DNA of 15,198 bases from Desulfarculales bacterium UBA696 (GCA_002298995.1 DBMO01000024.1:94908-110105), one strand, 5' to 3'. Positions 7,225-14,744 are shown, counted from the first letter of the stretch. Numbers and translations: made by a program. The notes: a model not told the origin generated them from the sequence alone.

Positions 7225-8024
7225 AAAAACTTGGGTATGCAGTCGTTTTGCTCTCCATTGCAGTTTGTTTTTCTTCCGCCCGTTTGGCTATGGCGCAGAT
7301 GAGCCTTATGGTCAGCCCGATCCGGGTGGATCAGCAAGTAAAGGCCGGATCGGAAGAAACCAACGTCATCGATATCAGCAATCATTTCACCGACCCTACC
7401 AGGATAGCTGTTCATGTTGAAGACTGGACCATGAACCGTAAAGGCGACGTGGGGTTTTCCCCCGCCGGCGGCGATCCAAGCTCGTGTGCCAAATGGATCA
7501 AGGTGAACCCGACGGATTTTCGCCTCGAACCTGCCCAGAACCGCCAGATCCGCTATTCATTGTCCGTGCCCCCTGATGCCAAGGAGGGAGGCTACCGGGC
7601 CGCCATAATTTTGGAGGGTAAGCCTCTGCAAGTGGAGGGAGCCGCCAAGAGGGTGATGACCCTCAACGGGCGCATAGTCGTAATCGTCTACGCAACCGTG
7701 GGCGCCCCTGAGGTTAAGGCTCAGTTTCAGGACTTCCAGGTTGCGGCGGGCAATAAGGAAGTGTCTTTCAAAATAACGATGGTTAACCAGGGGGATGCCC
7801 ATTTTCGCGTAAAGAAGAGCTTTATAACGTTAAAGAATCAAAATGGGGAAGAAGTGGGCAAAGTAGAAGTCCCGGATATCCCGGTGCTGCCGGGTGCCAC
7901 CAGGGACCTCGAATTCAAGAAGGAGATTACTTTGCCTAAAGGAACATACCTGGCGGAAGCAGTGCTTGACGTCGGGAAAGAGGACTTCCTTGGCCGAAAG
8001 AATTCTTTCTCAGTCGGCCGTTAG
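7221..8024 (+). CDS. Periplasmic two-domain chaperone-like protein (PapD / DUF916-like)
   Basis: 267 residues with a clear signal peptide (1-26, ending LAMA-Q). Domain 1 (about 27-165) opens with MSLMVSPIRVDQQVKAGS and ISNHFTDPTRIAVHV. It continues with WIKVNPTDFRLEPAQNRQIRY and VPPDAKEGGYRAAIILEG. This is the pattern of PapD-type chaperone N-domains and of the DUF916 domain of WxL-interacting proteins: a W-x-x-V-x-P-x-x-F-x-L-x-P segment, then a VP-x-x-x-x-GGYRA strand. Domain 2 (about 166-265) is a second Ig-like domain. The gene overlaps the preceding subunit gene by four bases (ATGA) and is followed by the barrel gene. Expected role: bind and stabilise the small exported beta-rich proteins in the periplasm. 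The canonical PapD residues that anchor subunit C-termini cannot be assigned by eye, so the mechanism is inferred. Confidence 0.82.
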   Translation: MKKLGYAVVLLSIAVCFSSARLAMAQMSLMVSPIRVDQQVKAGSEETNVIDISNHFTDPTRIAVHVEDWTMNRKGDVGFSPAGGDPSSCAKWIKVNPTDFRLEPAQNRQIRYSLSVPPDAKEGGYRAAIILEGKPLQVEGAAKRVMTLNGRIVVIVYATVGAPEVKAQFQDFQVAAGNKEVSFKITMVNQGDAHFRVKKSFITLKNQNGEEVGKVEVPDIPVLPGATRDLEFKKEITLPKGTYLAEAVLDVGKEDFLGRKNSFSVGR

Positions 8025-8046
8025 CGAAACAAGCACGTCGAAAAGG

Positions 8047-10308
8047 GTGAAATCCTTTGCCGGCCTACATGTCCTTAGAGAATGTATGGCAGCCGGGGTG
8101 GGGATCTTCATCCTTTTTCTTTTCGTCCGTATAGACCTTGTCCCCCTAAACGAAGCACTGGCAATGGATCAGGGGGGTGCCGAGATTGGAATTGTCTTTT
8201 CAGCCCAGGAGTTCCGGACCTCACAACAGGAGTTCTCCCAATCCGAGTTATTGGGAATTCTGAACATACATCAAAATCTTACCAACTATGGAGTACTGGA
8301 AGCCCATTTTGCCGATTCAGAACTCAATCAGCCCGGCGAACCGGGGATGTTTTCGGGGGGCGATCAAGCATATAGCCTGAGCCTCAGGGATTATCACCTG
8401 GGTCGTGCGGTTCTGCAGGTTATCGCGGGAGACCAAAGCTTCCAGATAAGCAATCTCCCCGTAACCTTCTCCAATCTTTTTTATCCTTCATACAATTTCC
8501 GAGGCTTGAGCCTTGGCGTTTCGCATCCTTATCTGCAAATGAAGGTCTTGGGAGGTGAAATGACAATCTCCAAAGGACTCCTTGGAGAGGCTTTTCAGGG
8601 GACTGGGGAGGATGTGTACGGCGTGGCTGCCAGGACTCAACCATGGGAGATGCTCACCCTCGAGGGCGATCTGTTCCTGACCGAAAATGAGAGGGACTAT
8701 GCTGGAAACCTTATTACCAGGTCGAACAAGGTTTTTCGGTTGGCAGGCGAGGTGAAAGCATGGTCTGAGCTTTTCATGCTGGGGGAATTTATGGAAAGTT
8801 TTTCCGAGAACCCTGACGGTGAAAAGAATCAGGATCTTGGGTATCGTGCGGGTGCCTTGTGGCGAGGTGAAAAACTTCATCTGGAGGGGAATTATCGCTA
8901 TATGGGCCCGGAATTCCAACTGTTGAACCAGACCTTCCAGGCAGATCACAATGTAAAGGGCTTCTTCGCGGCAGGCGACTACAGTCCCTGGCCTTTTTTT
9001 GGTATCTCCGGCAGTTTCGATACATCAGAGAATAATCTTCTCGTCAAGCCGACCAGCAGTATCAATGAGAGTGAGTCACGCTCCCTGGGGCTTCGATTTT
9101 ACCGCCCACCATGGCCTACTCTATACTGGCGATATTATTCCGGTAATATCGCCAGCCGGGGTGATTTTCCTATTGCGGTGCAGGGAGGGACTGAGGGGCA
9201 CTTCCTTGAAATCAGCAAACAGTTTTCGGTACTGGAAGCCTATGCGCGGTATGAATATTTTGAATACAAGGATGAAATCTCCCAAACGGGCAGCTACCGA
9301 AAAAATAGTCCTTTGATCGGGGTCAGAGCATCGCGGAACAAAATCTCCGGGTATGCAGAGGTAGAATACGATCAGTACTCTCCGGCAGCCCAGGGAAGTG
9401 GCACCGACGGTCTTAATATGAGAGTAGGTGGGAGTTATTCCTTTTCTCCAAACCTATATTTGTTTGGTGAAGTGAGCTACCAACCCAATAATGAGCGCTA
9501 CGGCGGACAATTCGGGATCAACTGGCAAATCACCAACGGCTACTCAGTGCGAGCCTATGGCAGTGCGGCGACAGGGAAAACCGGAATCGGCGACTTTATC
9601 AATGATTATGCGAACAACCAGGTAACTTTGCGCGTCACCAAAGCCATTTCCTGGGGTGAAAAAACCGACCCGGTTGGCGTGAAGTCCGGACAAGAATGGC
9701 TGGGGACAGGAAGTATAGAGGGTTGGGTATTCGAGGATAAAAACTCGAACGGTTCGCTTGACCGGGATGAAAAAGGGGTCGAAGGCATTAAGGTCAAGCT
9801 GGAAAACGGCAGCACCGCGGTCACGGACAAGAACGGCCATTATTCCTTCCCTGCCGTGGGGGCGGGAAAACACGTACTCCTGCTGGATGCCGCACGAGTT
9901 CCCGCCGCCTATACTTTTGTTGGGTCCGAAACTGTTGGCGTCGATGTCCAAAGGCGGGGCAGCGCCAGGGTTGACTTTCCTTTTGTCCTGGGAGCAGGCA
10001 TTCGCGGCAGGATAGTTGCCGCCAATGGAAGTGAAAAGTCCAGCGGCAATGAGGCGGGGGTTGCGGACGTTCTCGTAGTCCTGAAGCCTGGAGATTTGAA
10101 TGCGTACACCGACAGAAACGGTTGCTTCTCTTTTGAAGGCATGGTGCCTAAAGAATACGAAATAAGCCTGGCCCCCGAGACCTTGCCGGAGCGCGCCGAG
10201 ATCCTGCCTCCAAGGACCCAAACCATCAAACTGGCGCCCGGAGACTCTGTCAGCGGACTGCAGTTCTTATTGAATATCCGGGAGAGGAGGGTGCTCTTCT
10301 CCAATTGA
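8047..10308 (+). CDS. Outer-membrane beta-barrel protein with C-terminal SdrD_B / Ig-like domains (usher analogue?)
   Basis: 753 residues from a GTG at 8047, chosen because it gives a signal peptide with basic residues before the hydrophobic core (cleavage near NEALA-MDQ). ATG 8086 and TTG 7990 are alternatives. Residues about 130-550 are alternating aromatic-rich strands typical of an outer-membrane barrel (for example LYWRYYSG, LEAYARYEYFEYK, LYLFGEVSYQ). Residues 556-632 form an SdrD_B-like module with a calcium-type loop at 564-575 (D-K-N-S-N-G-S-L-D-R-D-E). A second carboxypeptidase-regulatory-like domain follows (about 640-753; DLNAYTDRNGCFSFEGMVP). PapC-type ushers also end in small beta domains, but I see no canonical usher sequence. 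It follows the chaperone gene by 22 bases. Likely role: outer-membrane pore or anchor for the small secreted proteins (inference from context). Confidence 0.8.
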   Translation: MKSFAGLHVLRECMAAGVGIFILFLFVRIDLVPLNEALAMDQGGAEIGIVFSAQEFRTSQQEFSQSELLGILNIHQNLTNYGVLEAHFADSELNQPGEPGMFSGGDQAYSLSLRDYHLGRAVLQVIAGDQSFQISNLPVTFSNLFYPSYNFRGLSLGVSHPYLQMKVLGGEMTISKGLLGEAFQGTGEDVYGVAARTQPWEMLTLEGDLFLTENERDYAGNLITRSNKVFRLAGEVKAWSELFMLGEFMESFSENPDGEKNQDLGYRAGALWRGEKLHLEGNYRYMGPEFQLLNQTFQADHNVKGFFAAGDYSPWPFFGISGSFDTSENNLLVKPTSSINESESRSLGLRFYRPPWPTLYWRYYSGNIASRGDFPIAVQGGTEGHFLEISKQFSVLEAYARYEYFEYKDEISQTGSYRKNSPLIGVRASRNKISGYAEVEYDQYSPAAQGSGTDGLNMRVGGSYSFSPNLYLFGEVSYQPNNERYGGQFGINWQITNGYSVRAYGSAATGKTGIGDFINDYANNQVTLRVTKAISWGEKTDPVGVKSGQEWLGTGSIEGWVFEDKNSNGSLDRDEKGVEGIKVKLENGSTAVTDKNGHYSFPAVGAGKHVLLLDAARVPAAYTFVGSETVGVDVQRRGSARVDFPFVLGAGIRGRIVAANGSEKSSGNEAGVADVLVVLKPGDLNAYTDRNGCFSFEGMVPKEYEISLAPETLPERAEILPPRTQTIKLAPGDSVSGLQFLLNIRERRVLFSN
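9126..9155. repeat. Perfect 12-bp inverted repeat inside the barrel gene
   Basis: CTGGCGATATTA (9126-9137) and TAATATCGCCAG (9144-9155) are exact reverse complements around a TTCCGG loop. In mRNA this would be a strong hairpin about a kilobase into the coding region. It encodes part of LYWRYYSGNIASRGDF. It has no T-tract and no ribosome site next to it. Confidence 0.9.
10281..10302 (+). other. Hairpin at the 3' end of the barrel gene
   Basis: GGAGAGGAG (10281-10289) pairs with CTCTTCTCC (10294-10302) around a GGTG loop. The 9-bp stem contains one G-T pair and ends just before the TGA stop at 10306-10308. No run of T follows, so intrinsic termination is doubtful. It could protect the 3' end of the upstream mRNA or reduce read-through into the next gene. 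Confidence 0.4.
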
Positions 10309-10581
10309 ATTCAGGAATACAAGATCCACGCATGAAGTCCGGCATCACAAAATTGCTCAATCCTCGGAATGTCAAAATTCAGCGCATTCGAATATAGCTC
10401 CTGTGAATACTTCAAACAATTGATAATACTCGTAACTTTGGATACTTGGATATCTGATTTACCTCATTTCTAACCACTACTATCCCCCTTGATATTTCAT
10501 ATACCCGGTGCTTAGATCATGATCGCTATTGACTACTTTCCGGCGAATTCTTCACCATGAGCAATCCGGGGCTGCGAGATC
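10309..10581. other. Intergenic region between the barrel gene and paralogue D
   Basis: 273 bases of AT-richer DNA without a supported gene. A weak promoter-like pair is present: TTGATA at 10489-10494, 17 bases, then TTAGAT at 10512-10517. The short palindrome GATCATGATC lies just downstream of it. This leaves room for paralogue D to have its own promoter. Confidence 0.4.
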
Positions 10582-11079
10582 GTGAATTCAAAAATAACCA
10601 TTCTTCTAACTCTGGTGCTTACCCTGGCCTGTAAGAGCCCTGTTCTTATAGCTGCCACGAGTTCAGTGAATGTGGCTCTTAGTGCTACCGTGGCTGAAGA
10701 GTCCATTTTGACTGCCACCAGTATTGATATTCCTGCTCCCAGGCTTGGCAAGAACCGGGGCAGGTCGATAGTTGGGAGCGGCACGAGTGTGACAGCAAGT
10801 ATCAGAACCGGATCTGCCAGCCCCGCCTTCTTAACCGTAACGGCAAGCGATGAGAGTGGCTCGAACCCCTTTGCGACCGTCAAAGCGAAGGTCGCCACCA
10901 AAAGAGGTGGTTTCTTTATAGCCGGCCCGATTGCTTGGAATGGGAATTCGTATGATGCCATGGTGGGGCATGGATTATCCGGATCTTATTCAGGGACCTT
11001 CGATTGGCAACTGGCATCCCCGGATTCTTCAAAGGAGAGCCGCACCATCGATATAACGTATGTCCTTATCTCGCCCTGA
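10582..11079 (+). CDS. Small secreted beta-rich subunit-like protein (paralogue D)
   Basis: 165 residues starting at GTG 10582, the only start between the upstream in-frame stop and a good signal peptide (MNSKITILLTLVLTLACKS... to LIAA). The mature N-terminus SSVNVALSATV closely matches ATANVTLSATV of paralogue B, and both later carry the motif IRTGSASPAFLTV / VRTGSSTPASLSV. The C-terminal part keeps GSYSGTFDWQL and ends ITYVLISP, but has lost the NSW motif. It also carries a basic insert (around RLGKNRGR, and later KAKVATKRGG) not seen in the others. The ribosome site is weak. It sits 273 bases behind the barrel gene, so it may be regulated separately as an alternative or specialised subunit. 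Relationship to B is strong; function is inferred from context. Confidence 0.78.
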   Translation: MNSKITILLTLVLTLACKSPVLIAATSSVNVALSATVAEESILTATSIDIPAPRLGKNRGRSIVGSGTSVTASIRTGSASPAFLTVTASDESGSNPFATVKAKVATKRGGFFIAGPIAWNGNSYDAMVGHGLSGSYSGTFDWQLASPDSSKESRTIDITYVLISP

Positions 11080-11187
11080 CAAACGCACATTCGCGGGCAT
11101 ATCCGAGTGAAGACCACAACTCTGCCGATTCCCGCGAGAATCACGCCGACTCACTTTAATTTATCTGGAAGGTTCCGCTCAATCCAG

Positions 11188-11520
11188 TTAGGGGTTTATC
11201 TTGCAGAGCTGGTCAATCTGCTGGATGATGCTACTATAATGCTTGAACTGGATTTCGAATATTTCGTCTTCAAAAATTCCCGGCATCAATAGGTGGTTTA
11301 ATGTTAAGAAGTTGTTGTGTAAAAAATACAGTTGAGGTAGAATTGTTGTTAAATAGTGGTGATCATTCTTCGTGAAAAGAACTGAATTAAACATTACATA
11401 TATCACCTCTCCTTTCATGAAGACTGCATCTTCATGCATTCCTATCACCCCACACCCAAAGTCATAGTACGGTTTGATGTACTGGGATAGTGCCATGCGT
11501 AGGCTAGCGTCAAATTCCAT
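11188..11520 (-). CDS. Small hypothetical protein of uncertain status
   Basis: The open frame from ATG 11520 gives 110 residues, rich in H, Y, F, I, D and E, with no signal peptide and no family that I recognise. There is no ribosome site before 11520. However, AAAGGAGAGGTGA (11403-11415), an almost ideal anti-Shine-Dalgarno match, lies nine bases before an in-frame ATG at 11394, which would give a 68-residue protein. The DNA here is AT-rich compared with the flanking genes. A plus-strand ORF (11107-11292) overlaps it antisense, and at most one of the two is likely to be real. It could also be a fragment of a larger lost gene. Neighbours give no functional clue. Confidence 0.35.
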   Translation of the reverse strand: MEFDASLRMALSQYIKPYYDFGCGVIGMHEDAVFMKGEVIYVMFNSVLFTKNDHHYLTTILPQLYFLHNNFLTLNHLLMPGIFEDEIFEIQFKHYSSIIQQIDQLCKINP

Positions 11521-11642
11521 TGTCGGGCCCTACGCTATGTGATAAGCACTTGAATATGACCCAAAAGAAGTTGTAGAAATTGCTTGCGTTTGATCGCATT
11601 CACTGGGCCCAGAAGCATTAAACCTGGCGATTGCTTCCAGGA

Positions 11643-11673
11643 ATTTCAATCTGAGTCCATAGTAGATTGAAAT
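11643..11673. repeat. Perfect 10-bp inverted repeat downstream of the chemoreceptor gene
   Basis: ATTTCAATCT (11643-11652) and AGATTGAAAT (11664-11673) are exact reverse complements with an 11-base loop. They lie about 130 bases past the receptor's stop. No T-tract follows on the minus strand, so it is not a classical terminator; it could be a 3'-end stabilising hairpin or a protein-binding palindrome. The surrounding non-coding stretch (11521-11801) also holds a small CTGCT-TTTG-AGCAG stem (near 11690-11705, minus sense), with TTTTT about ten bases further on: a weak terminator candidate. Confidence 0.6.
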
Positions 11674-11801
11674 ATAGATAAAAACACCGGCCTGCTGCTC
11701 AAAAGCAGTATGTTAGGTTCAGGTATTCAGTCATTAGAAAATCGACAAGCTTCTAAACAAGCTCCCTAGTGCATGTCCGTTCCCTTTGCTCTGATATCCC
11801 G

Positions 11802-13562
11802 TTAAAATTCTTGCCGAATTCCCGCCGGTTCCAGTGCCGACCGGTGGCCGTTTTTGGATTCGTCGATTCTTCTCACAGAGCCATTGCCATGTGAGCCATC
11901 GATTAACGTCTTTAACTCTCCCACGAACCCTTTCATCTGTTCTGCCTGGGAATTCATTTCTTCAGAAGCGGAAGCCGATTCCTCGGCATTGGCGGCATTT
12001 TGTTGGACCACCTTGTCCATTTCATTGACTGCCTTGTTGACCTGCTCTATGCCCTGCGCCTGTTCCATGGATGCGGCGGTAATTTCGCCGACGAGTTCGC
12101 TCGATTTCCCGACGTTAGCGGCCACCTCCCGGAATCCCTGCTCGTTTTTCACCACGAGTTCCGAACCCTCTTTCACTTTCTTGACAGTACCTTCTATGAG
12201 ACTGGCGGTGTTCCTTGCTGCTTCAGCCGCCCTCAATGCGAGGTTTCTCACCTCATCGGCAACTACGGCGAAACCGGCTCCGGCCTCTCCGGCTCGCGCT
12301 GCTTCAACCGCGGCGTTTAGAGCAAGAAGGTTGGTTTGAAACGCAATTTCATCGATTGTCTTGATTATCTTTGAAGTCTCTTCACTGGCTTTGCTTATTT
12401 CTCCCATTGATACGGTCAGATTTTCCATTGACTGACCGGCTCGTGTTACCGTCTCTTTGGTCGCGGCCATCAGTTGGTTGGCCTGATTTGCATTTTCTGC
12501 ATTCTGCCTCGTCATGGAGGACATCTCCTCCAAAGACGATGATGTCTCCTCAATTGAGGCGGCCTGCTCGGATGCCCCCTCGGCAAGCTGCTGGCTGGAA
12601 GATGAAACCTGGCATGAAGCTGCAGCCACCTGATTCACTCCTTCGGTCAATGCATGAACAATCCGGTAAACAGGGCGTGTGAGAGCACTGACAAAGAAGA
12701 TGGTGATCGCCATAATAAGGATGGCTGAAATTAGCGCTACCCAAAAACCACCCTTGACTATACCGTAAGTGTTTATCACCTCGTCCTGGTAAGCATCGAT
12801 CACCACGATCCAGTCCCAGGGCTGGAAATACTTGCTGAACGCCAGCTTCTCCCTGCCGTCCTGCCGGTATGCAACAATCTCCTCCTTGTTCTCGCAGATC
12901 CTTTTAATCAAATCCTGATCGGGGAGTTTCTGTGATTCAAGCGTGGGGTGCCCTACCAAAGTTCCGTCAGGTTTGACGAAATAGATGTACCCGCTGGCTC
13001 CGATCTTGATTCCTTTTGATAAGTCGCGGGTCCCGGCTACCAATCTGGGTCCCATTGCTTTAGTCTTAATCGCCTCCTGGTACTCCAGCATCTTGACCAC
13101 TTTAACCCACTTGCGAATCTGGGTTTCAAGCGCCTGCCCGGCTTTTGTCAGAGTACCCATATCAGCGAGCATGCCCTTGGTGAACTTGTCAAAAACAGCC
13201 TCATACTGCTTAAGGCATTCAGGCACATCTCCCGTGTAAACTGAAGACTTCTTGATTTGTTCCATGGCGGCATGCCACTGTTTTACGCTCTCTTCATCCT
13301 CCTTGATGATGAAGTTCTTCTCCTGTTCCCTCGCTTGTAGAATCCAAACCACCTCATTGCCTATCTCGGATTTCTTGACCAGGGCTTCATGGGCATCAAG
13401 GATCTCCCAGACAAACCCGACCATATTCGTAAAGTCCTGCCGTACGAGATTATTCAGTTCTTTTTCCGAGTTCCTGAGATTGAGAACCGTTACGGCTATG
13501 ATGGGCGCCAAGGACAGGACGAGTGTCAGAAGGATGATCCGGCTACTTAATTTCAGTTTCAT
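11802..13562 (-). CDS. Methyl-accepting chemotaxis protein with extended periplasmic helical region and Cache domain
   Basis: 586 residues; GGGAGGA lies 5 bases before the ATG. TM1 is about 8-27 and TM2 about 272-293, enclosing a periplasmic sensor of about 245 residues. Its first part (30-170) is helical and carries AREQEKNFI (78-86), reminiscent of the AR-x-x-EKDF signature of HBM sensor domains. Residues about 185-262 look like a single Cache domain (GASGYIYFVKPDGTLVGHP, then WDWIVVIDAYQDEV). Only a short HAMP-like linker follows TM2. The cytoplasmic coiled coil (about 315-555) has the conserved tip IDEIAFQTNLLALNAAVEAA continuing to VVADEVRNLA (403-442). Methylation-type Glu/Gln clusters lie near 331-347 and 525-536. 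No CheR-docking pentapeptide is seen at the end. It signals through CheW/CheA. Only 64 bases separate it from the upstream binding-protein gene, suggesting an operon. Confidence 0.95.
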   Translation of the reverse strand: MKLKLSSRIILLTLVLSLAPIIAVTVLNLRNSEKELNNLVRQDFTNMVGFVWEILDAHEALVKKSEIGNEVVWILQAREQEKNFIIKEDEESVKQWHAAMEQIKKSSVYTGDVPECLKQYEAVFDKFTKGMLADMGTLTKAGQALETQIRKWVKVVKMLEYQEAIKTKAMGPRLVAGTRDLSKGIKIGASGYIYFVKPDGTLVGHPTLESQKLPDQDLIKRICENKEEIVAYRQDGREKLAFSKYFQPWDWIVVIDAYQDEVINTYGIVKGGFWVALISAILIMAITIFFVSALTRPVYRIVHALTEGVNQVAAASCQVSSSSQQLAEGASEQAASIEETSSSLEEMSSMTRQNAENANQANQLMAATKETVTRAGQSMENLTVSMGEISKASEETSKIIKTIDEIAFQTNLLALNAAVEAARAGEAGAGFAVVADEVRNLALRAAEAARNTASLIEGTVKKVKEGSELVVKNEQGFREVAANVGKSSELVGEITAASMEQAQGIEQVNKAVNEMDKVVQQNAANAEESASASEEMNSQAEQMKGFVGELKTLIDGSHGNGSVRRIDESKNGHRSALEPAGIRQEF

Positions 13563-13626
13563 GCAGTCCTCCCATTGATGGAGACGTGATGCCGAATGAA
13601 AGCATCGCCGCCTCCATCTGGAAATC

Positions 13627-14436
13627 TCACTCTTGGGCCGGCAGCAGCCCTGCTTTTTTGATATATTCTTTTCCTGCGCCCGCGAGGAAGAAATCGATGT
13701 ATTTTTTTACATCGCCCGAAGGTTGTCCCTGGGTCACCAAGTACATTTCCTGAGAAATAGAATAGCCGGCATCTGTTGGTTTTTTTCCGTCGATCTTCAA
13801 TACCTTGAAATCCGGGAGCTGTGATACCGCGCCAAAAGAGATAAAGGAGATGGAGCGCTTATCTTTGGCTGCTTCGAGCACCGCCCCGGCTGTTTCAGTG
13901 ATGATACTCGATGCCGCGAAGGGGGCGTCCCCCATGACCATCTCTCTAAAGTTGGTGGTGCAGGCGGTTTTGATCTGGGCAATTACTACCTGGATTGGAC
14001 CAGGAGCCTCACCAAGGTCCTTCCAGTCAGTCACTTCACCGGAAAACACTTTCTTCAAAAGCTCCTTGGTCAATTGATCCAAATTGGAGTTCTTGGGCAC
14101 AAAGACTGCGATGTTGTCTTTAGCGATAAGGGTCTCAACGAGATCTTGCCCCATCCCCTTCTCTGAAAGCTTCAACTTCCTCGCCAGGCCGCCGACATTG
14201 CATCGGCCTGACACAAGCGAAGGGACCGCATCCTGTGTCTTGCGGTCCTCGGCAACCACCTTGACACCTGTTTCTTTAGCGAACTGCTCCGCGGAATCCT
14301 TGATGCATGCCCAGTAAACTTGGGACGAGCCATCGTAATGGATTCCATCCACAGCCAGCGCAACGGAAAATCCCGAAACCACGGCAAATAAAGCCAGCAA
14401 ACAAAGCTTCAATGCCTCCATCAAACTTTTCTTCAT
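13627..14436 (-). CDS. PstS-like periplasmic substrate-binding protein (orphan)
   Basis: 269 residues from ATG 14436, with AAAGGAG eight bases upstream. The signal peptide spans about 1-28 (ending SVALA). The mature protein has the PBP-like (phosphate-type) binding-protein layout. A first loop YDGSSQVYWACIKD stands where PstS has its TGAG-S/T-F motif. SGRCNVGGLARKL follows, then KDNIAVFVPKNSNLDQLT, FSGEVTDWKDLG, and TTNFREMVMG, then a lobe-crossing C-terminal half. No transporter permease or ATPase gene is nearby. It is the first gene of a likely two-gene transcript with the chemoreceptor, so it may work in sensing and not uptake. The ligand could be phosphate or another oxyanion; the changed first loop makes the specificity uncertain. 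Confidence 0.88.
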   Translation of the reverse strand: MKKSLMEALKLCLLALFAVVSGFSVALAVDGIHYDGSSQVYWACIKDSAEQFAKETGVKVVAEDRKTQDAVPSLVSGRCNVGGLARKLKLSEKGMGQDLVETLIAKDNIAVFVPKNSNLDQLTKELLKKVFSGEVTDWKDLGEAPGPIQVVIAQIKTACTTNFREMVMGDAPFAASSIITETAGAVLEAAKDKRSISFISFGAVSQLPDFKVLKIDGKKPTDAGYSISQEMYLVTQGQPSGDVKKYIDFFLAGAGKEYIKKAGLLPAQE

Positions 14437-14744
14437 ACAACTTCTCCTTTATGGGTTGAAGGCAGGTCATTAAGATAGGTTCAATTAGAAGGCGAGGGAT
14501 TTAAATTCCGGGTCGTCAACATTTTGCACCTATTTGTTTATTCTCTTTTGCTAATTGGTCATCGACCGACAACAGTTATTGTCAGAAGATTCCTCTCTTG
14601 CATTGACTAGATCGGCAAAGATTGGGAAGTCGATTACAAAAAAAGGAATAAATATCACTACTGTCTGGTAAAATTTGAGACATCACACATAAATAATCGA
14701 TTTATAAAGCGTTTTAACATTTGTTCCATTTTTGGACTGGTGAT
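14437..14744. other. Intergenic region between the binding-protein gene and the transposase remnant
   Basis: About 310 AT-rich bases that should hold the promoter of the minus-strand binding-protein/receptor pair and the left end of a decayed insertion sequence. Reading minus, TTGACG (near 14520) resembles a -35 box, but no good -10 box stands at the right distance. A small palindrome GACAA-CAGTTA-TTGTC occupies 14568-14583. No flagellar (sigma-28) promoter could be identified. No terminal inverted repeat of the insertion sequence could be fixed. Confidence 0.4.

Noticed and set aside
9544..10221. Minus-strand open frame of 225 codons within the barrel gene
   Set aside because: Antisense to the SdrD_B-like region, with no recognisable domain or start signal.
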